Origin: an uncultured Shewanella sp.
GTDB lineage: Bacteria > Pseudomonadota > Gammaproteobacteria > Enterobacterales > Shewanellaceae
DNA: 64,000 bases
Assembly: GCF_947501225.1 (NCBI RefSeq)
Contig: NZ_CANMUW010000007.1
Location: 124,001-188,000, forward strand
Direction: 5' to 3'
Part shown: piece after piece, positions 46,516 through 56,666 of the stretch
Layout of the letters: each line of letters opens with the position of its first letter
Position numbering within the stretch: position 1 is the first letter of the stretch
Position numbers and translations under genes: made by a program
The notes under the pieces: generated by a model
Database searches by the model: none
Told to the model about the DNA's origin: nothing
What the model saw: the letters and a program-made list of their open reading frames with translations, nothing else

Positions 46516-46932
46516 GGCAAAGCCTAAAGATCGATATACCAATCGTTCGCACCAGACAAGGGACATTCCAGAGTATAAACGACCGCTAAAGTCCGGCTTA
46601 TCATTATGCTTTCCCAGCACTATCTGGTGAAAAACTCAATTAGAAGAGAGCACTTGCTTCTAAATCAACTAGTGTAGATGCGGCTGTGACCGTCCGTGAC
46701 ATGGCCGTTCTATGGCATCCATGCCACCATGGCATTTGAGAATCCATTCACATCAGATGTCGCGGCCGAGACTCCAGAGAGCCTTCCAGTTAAAAGAGAG
46801 GTGTCGAGTCACTGAAGTAGCTGCACATACCTCGCCGGAAGCGATAGGGAACAATGAAATGCGCTCTTCAATAAACCAACAGATAATTGTGGGTCAAAGA
46901 ATCACCGAATCTTACTCTTAAGGTTCAACTAT
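46516..46932. other. Gene-free region between the diguanylate cyclase and acpS
   Basis: About 415 bases with no credible coding frame. It contains a local ATGCCATGG-type palindromic patch near 46712-46740 and possible remnants of dispersed repeats, but no recognisable element or terminator. Confidence 0.4.
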
Positions 46933-47331
46933 CTATGATTCAAGAATGACCGTTGCCGTCGCATAGTGCTTCTCATCGGCAATGGAGATATGTCCGCGAA
47001 CGCCACCTAAGAGGGCGAGCCTTTCAGCCGCCCCACCTGTGAAGCTGACCATAGGTGCACCATTGGCATCATTGCTTACCTCGATATGTTGAAATGAGAC
47101 GCCGCGGCCGATGCCTGTGCCTAAAGCCTTGGCGGCAGCCTCTTTGGCGGCGAATCGTTTAGCTAGATAACGTCCTGGCTTCGACGAAGCAACGAATATC
47201 GCCATCTCAGCGTCTGTCAGCACACGCTTGGCCAGGCGGCACTCAGCAAGCGCTTCACGGCCACCTTCTTGGGGAACTTTTTGCTCGATGCGCGCTATCT
47301 CGGCGATATCGGTACCCAAACCAACAATCAT
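46933..47331 (-). CDS. acpS: Holo-[acyl-carrier-protein] synthase
   Basis: Transfers 4'-phosphopantetheine from CoA to apo-ACP. 132 residues with MIVGLGTDIAEIARIE and RYLAKRFAAKEAAAKALGTGIGRGVSF, the two AcpS signatures including the metal-binding Asp and Glu. AAGGAAACTC precedes the ATG. It follows pdxJ across a repeat-rich 124-base gap. Confidence 0.97.
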   Translation of the reverse strand: MIVGLGTDIAEIARIEQKVPQEGGREALAECRLAKRVLTDAEMAIFVASSKPGRYLAKRFAAKEAAAKALGTGIGRGVSFQHIEVSNDANGAPMVSFTGGAAERLALLGGVRGHISIADEKHYATATVILES

Positions 47332-47369
47332 GAGTTTCCTTAAAGTAGTAATAAAGCTAAGAAAGTTTC

Positions 47370-47449
47370 GAGCTACGAGTCGCGAACAGCAAGCCTGGCT
47401 TGTAACCCGTAGCTCATAACTTAAAGCTCGTAACCCGTAGCTCGTAGCT
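47370..47449. repeat. Dispersed CTCGTAGCTC-type repeat between pdxJ and acpS
   Basis: Contains GAGCTACGAG, then imperfect CCGTAGCTC, GCTCGTAACC and CCGTAGCTCGTAGCTA. These are the same words that are expanded into 11 perfect heptamers at 27527. The GAGCTACGAG and CTCGTAGCT ends can pair as a hairpin. Confidence 0.65.
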
Positions 47450-47455
47450 AATAAC

Positions 47456-48193
47456 TTATTCGCCTCTGCGACCTTCGTTCATCAGCTGCTTCATATCTTT
47501 AACGGCTGTCGCCAAACCATCGATGGCGGCGCGGGCGATGATGGCATGGCCGATATTTAGCTCATAGAGCTCCGGAATGGCGGCTATTGGCTTAACGTTA
47601 TGGTAGTGAAGCCCATGGCCTGCATTGACGACTAACCCCTTGGAGTGAGCGTATTTAGCCATCTTGGTGATACGCGCCAACTCTTCGGCCTCTTCGGCTT
47701 CACTCTCGGCATCGGCATAACAGCCGGTATGGATCTCGATAAGCGGTGCCCCAACTTCGACCGCGGCATCGATTTGAGCCTTATCGGCGTCGATAAACAG
47801 AGAGACCATAATACCGGCTTCGCCGAGACGCTTAACAGCGGCACCAACCTTGTCCATCTGCCCCGCTACATCCAAGCCACCTTCGGTGGTCAGCTCTTCA
47901 CGCTTCTCGGGCACCAGACACACATAGGTAGGTTTGACTTCACAGGCGATATCGAGCATCTCGTCCGTCACAGCCATCTCAAAATTCATGCGTGTTTTAA
48001 GTGTCTTGGCTAACAGATAGATATCACGATCAACTATGTGTCTTCTGTCTTCGCGAAGATGTACCGTGATCCCTTCGGCGCCGGCATGTTCGGCGACGGC
48101 TGCGGCGTGCACAGGATCAGGATACGACGTCCCACGGGCCTGACGTAAGGTCGCGATGTGATCGATATTAACACCCAGTAAAATACGGCTCAT
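47456..48193 (-). CDS. pdxJ: Pyridoxine 5'-phosphate synthase
   Basis: Condenses 1-deoxyxylulose-5-P with 3-amino-2-oxopropyl phosphate to form pyridoxine phosphate. 245 residues, starting [22 protein letters not shown], with [31 protein letters not shown] and a C-terminal [10 protein letters not shown] phosphate-binding segment. It is 109 bases after recO and upstream of acpS, as in E. coli. Confidence 0.97.
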   Translation of the reverse strand: MSRILLGVNIDHIATLRQARGTSYPDPVHAAAVAEHAGAEGITVHLREDRRHIVDRDIYLLAKTLKTRMNFEMAVTDEMLDIACEVKPTYVCLVPEKREELTTEGGLDVAGQMDKVGAAVKRLGEAGIMVSLFIDADKAQIDAAVEVGAPLIEIHTGCYADAESEAEEAEELARITKMAKYAHSKGLVVNAGHGLHYHNVKPIAAIPELYELNIGHAIIARAAIDGLATAVKDMKQLMNEGRRGE

Positions 48194-48302
48194 GGAGATT
48201 CCTCAGAATATAGGGAGATATGGCGACGCTGTTATTGGTTTACGTCGTCAGATTATTAGTGAAGCTATTGTACTAATGTCGCAGGGAAAAACCAGCGAAA
48301 AA

Positions 48303-48995
48303 CTATTTAGCTAGCGGCGATGAGGGCCTGTACTTAAATAGTGCTCTGGACTTCAGAGGCTTATCTCCCAGGCAGGGGGCCAACATGAGACGCATCAGGT
48401 GTTTAGCCTGCTGGAAGTGGGTCGGCAATAACTTATGCTCGTTGAGGGCCAGCAGCATCTCGCCGCTGAAGTGGTTGCTCTTAGGCCCGAGGGCAGTGAC
48501 AAATCCCTCATCGGCCAGCATACGATAGTAATAATCGGCTTCGATGGCATCCTGATTGATATCTACGGTGAGGGTTGGCATCAAGCCAATCTCTTTTAAC
48601 AACTCCAGCTCAAAATACCTCAGCTGACTCTGACAGAAACCTGCCGCCATCGCCATAAGCGTGCTGTGGTAGGTAAAGAAAAGCGCCTCCGCACCATGGT
48701 CGACAGTGACGCAGCGAACGAGCAGTTCGTTGAGGTAGAAACCCGAGAAGCTCACCTCACCACTCAATGGAATAGCCGGACTCGCCGCCTCGACCTGGAT
48801 AAGGTTCTTGAGGCTACTTCTACCGGACAACTCGAAAATCAGCGGCTGAAACGGTTGTAAAATACTCTTGATGGAACTCTTGCCACTTCCTAAGCGGGCG
48901 ACACAATCCACCCTGCCCCGACCATCAACCAACAAGTTGACTAAGACACTTGAATCGCGAAAGGGGCGGGTGTGCAACACATAACCGCGTAACAT
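48303..48995 (-). CDS. recO: DNA repair protein RecO
   Basis: Mediator that helps load RecA on SSB-coated DNA. 230 residues with an N-terminal OB fold (GYVLHTRPFRDSSVLVNLLVDGRGRVDCVARLGSGKS) and a helical C-terminal half (NELLVRC, FELELLKEIGLMPTL). It lies after era but behind a strong terminator, so recO-pdxJ-acpS may have its own promoter. Confidence 0.94.
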   Translation of the reverse strand: MLRGYVLHTRPFRDSSVLVNLLVDGRGRVDCVARLGSGKSSIKSILQPFQPLIFELSGRSSLKNLIQVEAASPAIPLSGEVSFSGFYLNELLVRCVTVDHGAEALFFTYHSTLMAMAAGFCQSQLRYFELELLKEIGLMPTLTVDINQDAIEADYYYRMLADEGFVTALGPKSNHFSGEMLLALNEHKLLPTHFQQAKHLMRLMLAPCLGDKPLKSRALFKYRPSSPLAK

Positions 48996-49038
48996 TAGTC
49001 AGGCTCCGACGGAGATGGCTGAGTCAGTTTTTCGGCGC

Positions 49039-49090
49039 AAAAAAAATGCCTATCGACCCGGCAATAGCAGATTGCAGAGTCGAGAGGCAT
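49039..49090 (-). terminator. Intrinsic terminator between era and recO
   Basis: On the minus strand a 12-bp stem (ATGCCTCTCGAC with GTCGATAGGCAT, one mismatch) encloses a nested GCAAT/ATTGC hairpin. It is followed by about eight U residues. It begins 17 bases past the era stop. Confidence 0.9.
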
Positions 49091-49106
49091 CCTGATTTGA
49101 AGTAAG

Positions 49107-50114
49107 CTACTCTTCGCCATAACCCAGGCTGCGAAGTGCACGTTCGTCATCGGCCCAACCGGACTTGACCTTAACCCACATCTCGAGGAAAACCTTGTTG
49201 TCGAACAAGACCTCCATATCCATACGGGCAGCCGAACTTATCTTCTTGATACGTTCACCTTTGTTACCGATCACCATGCGTTTTTGAGTTTCACGCTCGA
49301 CAAGTACCAAGGCGTTGATCTGGTAGACGCCATTTTCCATCATCTTGAACTGCTCGATCTCAACCGTGGCATCATATGGCAACTCATCACCCAGGAAGCG
49401 CATCAGCTTCTCACGCACGATTTCTGATGCCATAAACTTCTGCGAACGGTCGGTAACATAATCTTCGGGGAAGAAGTGTGGCGACTCAGGGACAGACTCC
49501 ACAGCCATATCTAAGATACGCTGAACATTGGTCCCCTGCGTGGCCGAGATAGGCAGTATCTCATCGAACTGAAACTTCTTCGACAGCTGTTCAAGGTGCG
49601 GGAAAAGCTCTTCCTTATCTTTTATGTTATCGACCTTGTTGATAGCCAATACAGTCTTGCGGCCATCATCACGACTCTGCAGTTTGCGTAACACCATCTC
49701 ATCGTCTTCGGTCCAGTTCATGCCATCGACGACAAAGATAACCAGGCTCACTTCGGCCAGGGAGCTGGCTGCTGCACGGTTCATCAAACGGTTGATGGCT
49801 CGCTTCTCCTCAATATGCAGTCCCGGCGTATCGATAAACACCACCTGACGCGGCCCATCGGTATGGATCCCCATGATTCGATGGCGAGTCGTTTGCGGCT
49901 TCTTTGAGGTAATACTGATCTTCTGACCGAGTAACTTGTTGAGTAATGTGGACTTACCAACATTCGGTCGACCAACAATCGCTACCATGCCGCAATACGT
50001 TACATCGTATTGCGTCGCAGATGAGGGATTATTCATCTGTGCCAGCAGCTCATCTAAGCTGGGTTCGTTCTGCGTACCCGCTTCATTGCTTGTTGGCGCG
50101 TTTTTCTTGGTCAT
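49107..50114 (-). CDS. era: GTPase Era with N-terminal extension
   Basis: Ribosome-assembly GTPase binding the 3' end of 16S rRNA. About 335 residues. Motifs: [17 protein letters not shown] (P-loop), DTPGLH, NKVD, and a C-terminal KH domain ([22 protein letters not shown]). Before the usual start region ([12 protein letters not shown]) is an extra polar segment of about 36 residues ([20 protein letters not shown]...). ATG 50114 overlaps the rnc stop as ATGA, giving translational coupling. Confidence 0.96.
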   Translation of the reverse strand: MTKKNAPTSNEAGTQNEPSLDELLAQMNNPSSATQYDVTYCGMVAIVGRPNVGKSTLLNKLLGQKISITSKKPQTTRHRIMGIHTDGPRQVVFIDTPGLHIEEKRAINRLMNRAAASSLAEVSLVIFVVDGMNWTEDDEMVLRKLQSRDDGRKTVLAINKVDNIKDKEELFPHLEQLSKKFQFDEILPISATQGTNVQRILDMAVESVPESPHFFPEDYVTDRSQKFMASEIVREKLMRFLGDELPYDATVEIEQFKMMENGVYQINALVLVERETQKRMVIGNKGERIKKISSAARMDMEVLFDNKVFLEMWVKVKSGWADDERALRSLGYGEE

Positions 50115-50788
50115 CTCTTTATTAACTCCAAAGCATCCGCAGCTGCAAGCTGTTCGGCTTTTCTGCGGGAACTTGCAATGCCTACAACAGGCTTGCTTAA
50201 CTCTTCTACATAACATTCCACCGTAAAGGTTTGCGCATGGGCTTCCCCTCTAATGTCTATCACTTTGTAGACTGGCAGTGGTTTCTTAAAACCTTGCAAC
50301 AGCTCCTGTAGTAAGGTTTTAGGGTCCTTCTGATTTACCGGCTGAATAGTCGCAAGGCGCGACTCATACCAACGCAGAACAAGGCTGCGACAGGTATCCA
50401 CATCGGAATCAAGATAGACGGCACCTATGATAGCTTCAACGGCATCGGCAATGATCGACTCTCTTCTGAAGCCGCCGCTTTTGAGCTCACCCGGTCCCAG
50501 GTTGAGATAGTCTCCCAACTTAAACTCAAAACCTATCTCGGCCAGCATCTTTCCACATACCAATGTGGCACGCATGCGACTCAGGTCGCCCTCGGTAGCC
50601 TTAGGGAACTGATGAAACAGCGCATCCGAAATGATAATCGAGAGTATTGAGTCACCAAGAAATTCCAGTCGCTCGTTGTGTTTACTCGAAGCACTGCGAT
50701 GCGTTAATGCATGCTCGAGAAGCGATCTGTCATTGAACTCATAACCTAAAGTTCGACATAGTCTTGGTAAGTTTTTTATCGGTTCCAT
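50111..50788 (-). CDS. rnc: Ribonuclease III
   Basis: Double-strand-specific RNase for rRNA and mRNA processing. About 225 residues: catalytic domain with signature [16 protein letters not shown] and acidic residues through [15 protein letters not shown], and a C-terminal double-stranded-RNA-binding domain ([22 protein letters not shown]...). ATG 50788 comes one base after the lepB stop. The stop overlaps era. Confidence 0.97.
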   Translation of the reverse strand: MEPIKNLPRLCRTLGYEFNDRSLLEHALTHRSASSKHNERLEFLGDSILSIIISDALFHQFPKATEGDLSRMRATLVCGKMLAEIGFEFKLGDYLNLGPGELKSGGFRRESIIADAVEAIIGAVYLDSDVDTCRSLVLRWYESRLATIQPVNQKDPKTLLQELLQGFKKPLPVYKVIDIRGEAHAQTFTVECYVEELSKPVVGIASSRRKAEQLAAADALELIKR

Positions 50789-50789
50789 C

Positions 50790-51707
50790 TTAAGTAATTC
50801 CACCTACACGCTCAAAACGAACTCCCGTCGGGATCCAGCTTGGCAGGAAGTCCGCGGCGGTTCTTTCAAATTCAAAACTGATCCAGATAGCCACCGCCTT
50901 TCCGACCAGGTTCTCCTCGGGCACGAAGCCCCAGAAACGACTGTCAGTACTGTTATCGCGATTGTCTCCCATCACGAAGTACTGGCCCTCGGGAACGACA
51001 AACTCGCCTACAGGCAGGTTTCCTTCACGGAAATAGTAGCCTAATGGGTCGGGGCGACTCGGGTTAACAAGAATATCGTGGCTGACATCACCCAACTGCT
51101 CGGTGTAACGCAGTAATGGAGTGCCATTTTGCGCAAACTCGCCCTGATTCACAGACTCCCGAGAAATCTGCTTAAGTTCCGGGCAGGTCTCGGCCCCTTG
51201 CTCACATGCAGGCTGTAGATAGAGCTGTTTATTGCGATAAACAATTCTATCGCCCGGTAAGCCAATCACTCGCTTGATGTAATCGATGCGGGGGTCCACC
51301 GGATACTTAAATACCGCTACATCTCCGCGTTCGGGTTTATTGGTTTCGACCAGTTGACTCCGCCATACAGGATCTTTCAGCCCGTAGCTGAACTTCTCAA
51401 CCAGGATGAAATCGCCGACCAGGAGTGTCGGCATCATAGAGCCCGACGGGATCTGAAACGGCTCATAGATAAACGAACGCAAGATGAGTACAAATGCGAT
51501 CACGGGAAATATTGAACGTGATGTCTCAACCAGTGCGGGCTCACGAGTGATCTTTTCGGCGACTTCCTCACTGATATCGGCGTCTACCGCTTGCGCCATT
51601 GCAAGCTTCTGACGACGCTTAGGTGCGAGTAATAATGCGTCTGCCATCCAAACCAGACCGCTACTCAGGGTAACCAGCACCAAGATGAGGGAAAAATAGG
51701 CTGCCAT
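50790..51707 (-). CDS. lepB: Signal peptidase I
   Basis: Inner-membrane peptidase that removes signal peptides. 305 residues with an N-terminal membrane segment (residues 1-25) and a second near 70-90. The catalytic serine is in [16 protein letters not shown] and the general-base lysine in [14 protein letters not shown]. The conserved box [17 protein letters not shown] is intact. It lies between lepA and rnc. Confidence 0.97.
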   Translation of the reverse strand: MAAYFSLILVLVTLSSGLVWMADALLLAPKRRQKLAMAQAVDADISEEVAEKITREPALVETSRSIFPVIAFVLILRSFIYEPFQIPSGSMMPTLLVGDFILVEKFSYGLKDPVWRSQLVETNKPERGDVAVFKYPVDPRIDYIKRVIGLPGDRIVYRNKQLYLQPACEQGAETCPELKQISRESVNQGEFAQNGTPLLRYTEQLGDVSHDILVNPSRPDPLGYYFREGNLPVGEFVVPEGQYFVMGDNRDNSTDSRFWGFVPEENLVGKAVAIWISFEFERTAADFLPSWIPTGVRFERVGGIT

Positions 51708-51810
51708 AGTTAATTAACTCCTGCCTTAAAACAATTATGCTATCTCTGAACGATACACGCTTTAATAATCGGGTATCTTAAACGGATAGGTCAGTTATAC
51801 GTTAGTAACG

Positions 51811-51840
51811 AAAGCGCCGCAAACTGCGGCGCCTTTTTTT
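51811..51840 (+). terminator. GC-rich hairpin between lepA and lepB, oriented as plus-strand terminator
   Basis: Stem GCGCCGCA / TGCGGCGC with a seven-base T-run on the plus-strand side. On the minus strand, where lepA-lepB is transcribed, only three T follow, so it would be a weak terminator or attenuating pause there. Confidence 0.55.
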
Positions 51841-51873
51841 GCTCACTATTAACAATTCTTAACGAAATAGCCG

Positions 51874-53664
51874 CTAGTCATTAAGCTTAAGCACGGCCAG
51901 GAAGGCTTCCTGTGGCACTTCAACGTTACCTACCTGCTTCATACGCTTCTTACCCTCTTTCTGCTTCTGTAGCAGCTTCTTCTTACGGGAAACGTCACCA
52001 CCGTAACATTTCGCCGTCACATCCTTACGCATCGCCTTGATCGATGAACGCGCGATGATCTGGCTACCGACAGCGGCCTGAACGGCGATATCAAACATCT
52101 GCCTTGGAATAAGCTCCTTCATCTTATTCACTAATGCCAACCCCTTATGACGGATCAGGCTCTTGTGAATAATCATTGCCAGCGCATCGACTCTGTCACC
52201 ATTGATGAGGATATCGAGACGCACCATGTCGGCAGGCTCGAAGCGGGTAAAGTTATATTCCAGAGAAGCATAACCACGACTGGTCGACTTCAGGCGATCG
52301 AAGAAATCCATAACCACTTCGGCCATAGGCATATCATAGGTGATCGCCACCTGATTACCGTGGTAAACCATATTAGTTTGTACACCACGCTTCTCAACGC
52401 ATAGGGTGATGACATTACCTAAATATTCTTTAGGCACTAAGATGTTGGTCTCAACGATCGGCTCTCGCATCTCTTCGATTTTGTTAACTGCCGGAAGATC
52501 AGATGGATTATCAACGTAGACGGTCTCGCCATTGGTCATCACGATCTCATAAACAACCGTCGGTGCCGTAGTGATCAGATCAAGATTATATTCACGCTCT
52601 AATCGTTCCTGGATGATCTCCATGTGTAACAAGCCGAGGAAGCCGATACGGAAACCAAAGCCCAGTGCAGATGATGTTTCAGGCTCGAAGAAGAGTGAAG
52701 CATCGTTTAAGCTCAGCTTATTCAAGGCATCACGGAAACTTTCATAATCATCGGTTGAAATCGGGAACACACCGGCATAGACCTGAGGCTTAACTTTCTT
52801 AAAACCGGCCAGAGGCTCTGCGGCGCCATGCTTGGCATGAGTCAGGGTATCACCTACCGGCGCACCGTGGATCTCCTTGATGCCCGCGATAACAAAACCA
52901 ACCTCACCAGTTTTTAGCTCGGGTGTATCGGTTTGTTTAGGTGTGAAAATACCTACGCGATCGGCATTAAAGGTCTGCCCTGTCGACATAACCTTAAATT
53001 TATCGCCTTTCTTCAATACACCATTTTTAATTCGTACAAGCGACACAACGCCCAGGTAGCTATCGAACCAGGAGTCGATGATCAGCGCTTGCAGCGGCGC
53101 ATCAGGATCGCCCTCTGGTGGTGGAATCTGCTCAACAATGGTTTCCAGTACCTCTTGAATACCTAAACCTGTCTTGGCCGAGCAGCGAACCGCATCAGTC
53201 GCTTCGATGCCGACGATATCTTCAATCTCTTCGGCCACACGCTCAGGATCCGCCTGAGGCAGATCGATCTTATTCAGTACAGGAACAACATCCAGGTCCA
53301 TCTCAAGCGCGGTATAACAGTTGGCCAGCGTCTGCGCCTCGACCCCCTGCCCCGCATCAACGACCAGCAATGCGCCTTCACACGCAGCAAGAGAACGGGA
53401 GACCTCATAAGAGAAGTCGACATGACCAGGTGTGTCAATAAAATTCAACTGGTATGTTTCACCATCTTGAGCCTTATAATCAAGCGTTACGCTCTGTGCC
53501 TTAATGGTAATGCCACGTTCGCGTTCAAGATCCATTGAGTCCAATACCTGGGCTGCCATCTCACGATCAGAAAGGCCACCGCAATCTTGAATCAGACGGT
53601 CAGAGAGTGTTGATTTGCCGTGGTCGATATGGGCAATAATCGAAAAGTTTCTAATGTGCTTCAT
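51874..53664 (-). CDS. lepA: Elongation factor 4 (LepA)
   Basis: Ribosomal GTPase related to EF-G that affects initiation and elongation. 596 residues. G motifs: [44 protein letters not shown]. The LepA-specific C-terminal domain includes [36 protein letters not shown] basic text. It follows rseC by about 130 bases in the rpoE-rseABC-lepA-lepB order. Confidence 0.98.
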   Translation of the reverse strand: MKHIRNFSIIAHIDHGKSTLSDRLIQDCGGLSDREMAAQVLDSMDLERERGITIKAQSVTLDYKAQDGETYQLNFIDTPGHVDFSYEVSRSLAACEGALLVVDAGQGVEAQTLANCYTALEMDLDVVPVLNKIDLPQADPERVAEEIEDIVGIEATDAVRCSAKTGLGIQEVLETIVEQIPPPEGDPDAPLQALIIDSWFDSYLGVVSLVRIKNGVLKKGDKFKVMSTGQTFNADRVGIFTPKQTDTPELKTGEVGFVIAGIKEIHGAPVGDTLTHAKHGAAEPLAGFKKVKPQVYAGVFPISTDDYESFRDALNKLSLNDASLFFEPETSSALGFGFRIGFLGLLHMEIIQERLEREYNLDLITTAPTVVYEIVMTNGETVYVDNPSDLPAVNKIEEMREPIVETNILVPKEYLGNVITLCVEKRGVQTNMVYHGNQVAITYDMPMAEVVMDFFDRLKSTSRGYASLEYNFTRFEPADMVRLDILINGDRVDALAMIIHKSLIRHKGLALVNKMKELIPRQMFDIAVQAAVGSQIIARSSIKAMRKDVTAKCYGGDVSRKKKLLQKQKEGKKRMKQVGNVEVPQEAFLAVLKLND

Positions 53665-53793
53665 GTTATGGATTGATTACTACTCGAAGTTGAAATTATC
53701 AAAAGTGCCGAATTGTACCCGATCGGCAGACTAATACCAATCGAATCCCCGGATAAAGCTCATTTTTAAGACTAAAAAGGGGCTTTAGAGATT

Positions 53794-54249
53794 TTAAATG
53801 GAGTGCCCTAAGTGAGAGAGGATAACCGGCTGGCTCGTTGCCTCCATCTGGCGGGCCTTACTCCTGGCTAACCGCCAAAACAGAAAAGCGCCTGATAATG
53901 CTCCGGGAATAACGAAAAGATCGCCGGCAGAAAGCTCTAGCAGGGCAGATATCAGGCTCACCAAGCCAGCCCCTGAAAAGAGTCCAAGCAGAGGCATCAG
54001 GTACACCAAGGCGGCGGCTTTTAAGATAACACTCTCGGGTAAGCCCAGCTTTATCAAGTCGCCCGGCTGATAAGTGATATCTGATTGAATCGAGAACTCC
54101 TGTACCTTAGGTGAGAACGCCTTAGAAACGGCAGAGGTGCCACAAGACTCGGTATTTTCACAGTGATTACAGGCATTTTTAACCTTAACCTCTACCTTGA
54201 CCCAGCCATCGGTATCACAACTGATCACTTTCGCCATCTCTTCCATCAT
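53794..54249 (-). CDS. rseC: RseC/MucC-family inner-membrane protein
   Basis: 151 residues. An N-terminal cytoplasmic Cys-rich segment (KNACNHCENTESCGTSAV, about 28-45) suggests metal or redox binding. Two transmembrane helices follow (VYLMPLLGLFSGAGLVSLI and a second about 105-125). In E. coli RseC modulates sigma-E and helps Rsx reduce SoxR. GGAGG lies eight bases before the ATG. Fourth gene of the rpoE operon. Confidence 0.93.
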   Translation of the reverse strand: MMEEMAKVISCDTDGWVKVEVKVKNACNHCENTESCGTSAVSKAFSPKVQEFSIQSDITYQPGDLIKLGLPESVILKAAALVYLMPLLGLFSGAGLVSLISALLELSAGDLFVIPGALSGAFLFWRLARSKARQMEATSQPVILSHLGHSI

Positions 54250-54272
54250 AGGGTTAGCCTCCGATGATTTTG

Positions 54273-55205
54273 CTACTCGATCGTGATACTTTTTGCCACA
54301 CGAGCTAAGGTTTCAGCGGGCACTTTGCCGACAGCTACGACTTCGGCATTTCCCACCCGCTCGGTGGCCAGTGACAAGCCATTACGGGTCACTAACTCTT
54401 CAGGCATCTTGGCATCACTGGCCCTTGCAACATACACAGAGATATTGGCAATGCCATCGCTCAAGGCGATATATTCAACCGCTTCATGACTGCCCATCAA
54501 CCTGTGGCTGTCTTTCAACAGTATCTCAAAACCTGCCGGTAGCCATTTAAACTGCCAGTTATCACCGGCATCCCGTTCAGACTGAGAAACGACCGCTGGC
54601 CACTCCTGTTTGTAGGCTTCATGGAGAATAGCCGGGGCCTCATCCAGCACCAATAGCTCAACGACAAGGATCTGTTCCAGCAGCTGCTTATCCTGAGTCA
54701 GCATGTCATAACGCAGTGGCAGATAGGTCTCCATGTCCAGCCAAACCTGATAGCCGTAACGATACTCATCATTGGGAATAATTCTTACTAATTGGCTGGG
54801 TCTCCCCGCCAAGCGGCTGCGACCACCGAGTACAAACTGATAGCCGGACTCTAAAGCCGAAAAGTCACCGGCAAATGCCGGGGGGAAAAGCCCTTGTATA
54901 CGCCTGGAGCTGATACTGTATGCAGGCTGATCATGTTCGATAAAGGTAACAGTCTGGCCGACTCTGACTGCATTTTTTGGCGGGCCGTTGAGATGCTCGA
55001 GAAAAGCCACTTCCTGATCTTCAACTTTACCGTGGATATAAACTAATGGCCTTATATGATCGGCTTGAAGCTGGATCAGAGAGATTTTGAACTCTTGTTC
55101 ACGCAAGGCCTGACTCATATTTTCCAGCCAAGCCTTGGCCGATACAACTTCCTGCGCCATCACAGGAAAATTAAGAAACAACAGGGCCAACAGGATAAGA
55201 CGCAA
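54273..55205 (-). CDS. rseB: Sigma-E factor regulatory protein RseB
   Basis: Periplasmic sensor that binds RseA and lipopolysaccharide intermediates, 310 residues with signal peptide MRLILLALLFLNFPVMA. Family stretches include FKISLIQLQADHIRPLVYIHG, EVAFLEHLNGPPKNAVRVG and GDNWQFKWLPAGFEI. It sits between rseA and rseC. Confidence 0.95.
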   Translation of the reverse strand: MRLILLALLFLNFPVMAQEVVSAKAWLENMSQALREQEFKISLIQLQADHIRPLVYIHGKVEDQEVAFLEHLNGPPKNAVRVGQTVTFIEHDQPAYSISSRRIQGLFPPAFAGDFSALESGYQFVLGGRSRLAGRPSQLVRIIPNDEYRYGYQVWLDMETYLPLRYDMLTQDKQLLEQILVVELLVLDEAPAILHEAYKQEWPAVVSQSERDAGDNWQFKWLPAGFEILLKDSHRLMGSHEAVEYIALSDGIANISVYVARASDAKMPEELVTRNGLSLATERVGNAEVVAVGKVPAETLARVAKSITIE

Positions 55206-55242
55206 GCTAACTCCTTACGAGTAAGACAAAACAGATGCAGTA

Positions 55243-55860
55243 TTAATGATTCACTGGTATTGAATCTAATTCACTCTGGCTATTGTCGTCTATTTGCACC
55301 CCATTATTCAATCTTTGTTGTAGCATGTGATCCTGGATATAAGCATTAATACGCTGACGCTGCTCCATAACCTGATCGTTGGTGAAACTTTGATTCTGTT
55401 GAACCGGTCCGGTTTGCAGGCTCACAGGAGTCACACTGCCAACTAATGGTCGGGTATTCAGTACCGGCAAAGGAGACGCATCGATAGCACTCTCTTGAGA
55501 GTAATTTTGAACACCAACAACGGCGACTAAAGCTACACTCGCAGCGATAGCATATTGCCCAAACTGCTTAAACATAGGGATGACATTACTCAAACCGCCC
55601 GTTTTAACCTGAGCCTCATCAGACGTTTCACGCTTAACGGGGGCTACTATTGTGGGCTCATTTTCGATAGCCGCGGCAATATTAGCTGAGAGGTCTAAGT
55701 GCATAGTCTTAGGCAACTCTCCACGCATTGCGTCGCCTATCATATGATAATCACGCCACTGCTCATGTGAATCCTGGTCGGCTGCTAATTCAGCCAACGT
55801 CTGCTCATCAATCTCTCCATCGACGGCAGCGGATACCCACTCCTGACCTAATTTATCCAT
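55243..55860 (-). CDS. rseA: Anti-sigma-E factor RseA
   Basis: 205-residue single-pass inner-membrane protein. The cytoplasmic N-domain (LGQEWVSAAVDGEIDEQTL, then HEQWRDYHMIGDAMRGELP) binds sigma-E. One transmembrane helix lies about residues 103-120 (YAIAASVALVAVVGV), and a periplasmic Gln-rich tail follows. Regulated proteolysis of RseA frees RpoE (family knowledge). It is 27 bases after rpoE. Confidence 0.95.
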   Translation of the reverse strand: MDKLGQEWVSAAVDGEIDEQTLAELAADQDSHEQWRDYHMIGDAMRGELPKTMHLDLSANIAAAIENEPTIVAPVKRETSDEAQVKTGGLSNVIPMFKQFGQYAIAASVALVAVVGVQNYSQESAIDASPLPVLNTRPLVGSVTPVSLQTGPVQQNQSFTNDQVMEQRQRINAYIQDHMLQQRLNNGVQIDDNSQSELDSIPVNH

Positions 55861-55887
55861 TGTTCACCTGTATTCATTAAAAGGATG

Positions 55888-56466
55888 CTACTTCTCCAGC
55901 AAAGGCTGAAGCTTTCTATCAATCGCCTCTCGCGCCCTGAAGATACGGGATCTTACAGTGCCAACGGGACAATCCATGACATTCGCTATCTCTTCGTAAC
56001 TCATACCATCGAGCTCTCGCAACGAAATAGCCATCTTTAACTCTTCCGGTAATGTATCCAGGGTGTCAAAAACCACCTTCTGGATCTCATCCGACATCAT
56101 CAAGCGCTCGGGAGATGCAACCTCCTTCAACGCATCGCTGCCATCGTAAAATTCAGCTTCCTCTGCATCGATATCGTTTGCAGGTGCTCGACGCCCCTGT
56201 GCTACCAGATGATTCTTAGCCGTATTTACCGCAATTCGGTATAGCCAGGTATAAAACGCACTTTCACCACGAAAATTAGGCAGTGCCCGGTAAGCTTTAA
56301 TGAAGGCTTCCTGAGCAACATCAGCAACGTCTGCCTGATTACGAACATAGCGTGAAATCAGACTCATGACCTTGTTTTGATACTTCTGCACCAAAAGGTT
56401 AAAAGCGTTTTTATCTCCCTGCTGTACACGTTCAACTAATTGTTGATCACTTATTTGTCCACTCAT
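55888..56466 (-). CDS. rpoE: RNA polymerase sigma factor RpoE (sigma-E)
   Basis: ECF sigma factor for envelope stress, 192 residues. Region 2 has NQADVADVAQEAFIKAYRALPNFRG and FYTWLYRIAVNTAKN. Region 4 has LREL-DGMSYEEIANVMDCPVGTVRSRIFRAREAI. Closely similar to E. coli RpoE. A sigma-E-type promoter lies upstream, consistent with autoregulation. Confidence 0.98.
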   Translation of the reverse strand: MSGQISDQQLVERVQQGDKNAFNLLVQKYQNKVMSLISRYVRNQADVADVAQEAFIKAYRALPNFRGESAFYTWLYRIAVNTAKNHLVAQGRRAPANDIDAEEAEFYDGSDALKEVASPERLMMSDEIQKVVFDTLDTLPEELKMAISLRELDGMSYEEIANVMDCPVGTVRSRIFRAREAIDRKLQPLLEK

Positions 56467-56530
56467 CCGAGCCGACTACTCCTAAATCTAAAATGCTGAT
56501 TTCTCAGTCGCTCGAATCATATTCACATAT

Positions 56531-56558
56531 GTAGACTAGCTTACTCGCGAAAAGTTCT
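56531..56558 (-). promoter_or_regulatory. Sigma-E-dependent promoter of rpoE (autoregulatory)
   Basis: On the minus strand GAACTT (-35, at 56557-56552) is followed after 16 bases by TCTAC (-10), close to the sigma-E consensus GGAACTT-N16-TCTRA. It lies about 65-90 bases upstream of the rpoE start. E. coli rpoE has the same kind of self-promoter. Confidence 0.7.
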
Positions 56559-56666
56559 AAAAAAATTGCATAGAGATGAATTTAATTTCTGTTAACCGGT
56601 AATCTACCCAAAATTCCTCTCTTGGTTTACCATAGTTAACACTCACTGAACTTACTATGATACCTG

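Noticed and set aside
46516..46932. Small gene between the diguanylate cyclase and acpS
   Set aside because: Available frames are short, lack ribosome sites and show no protein-like composition.
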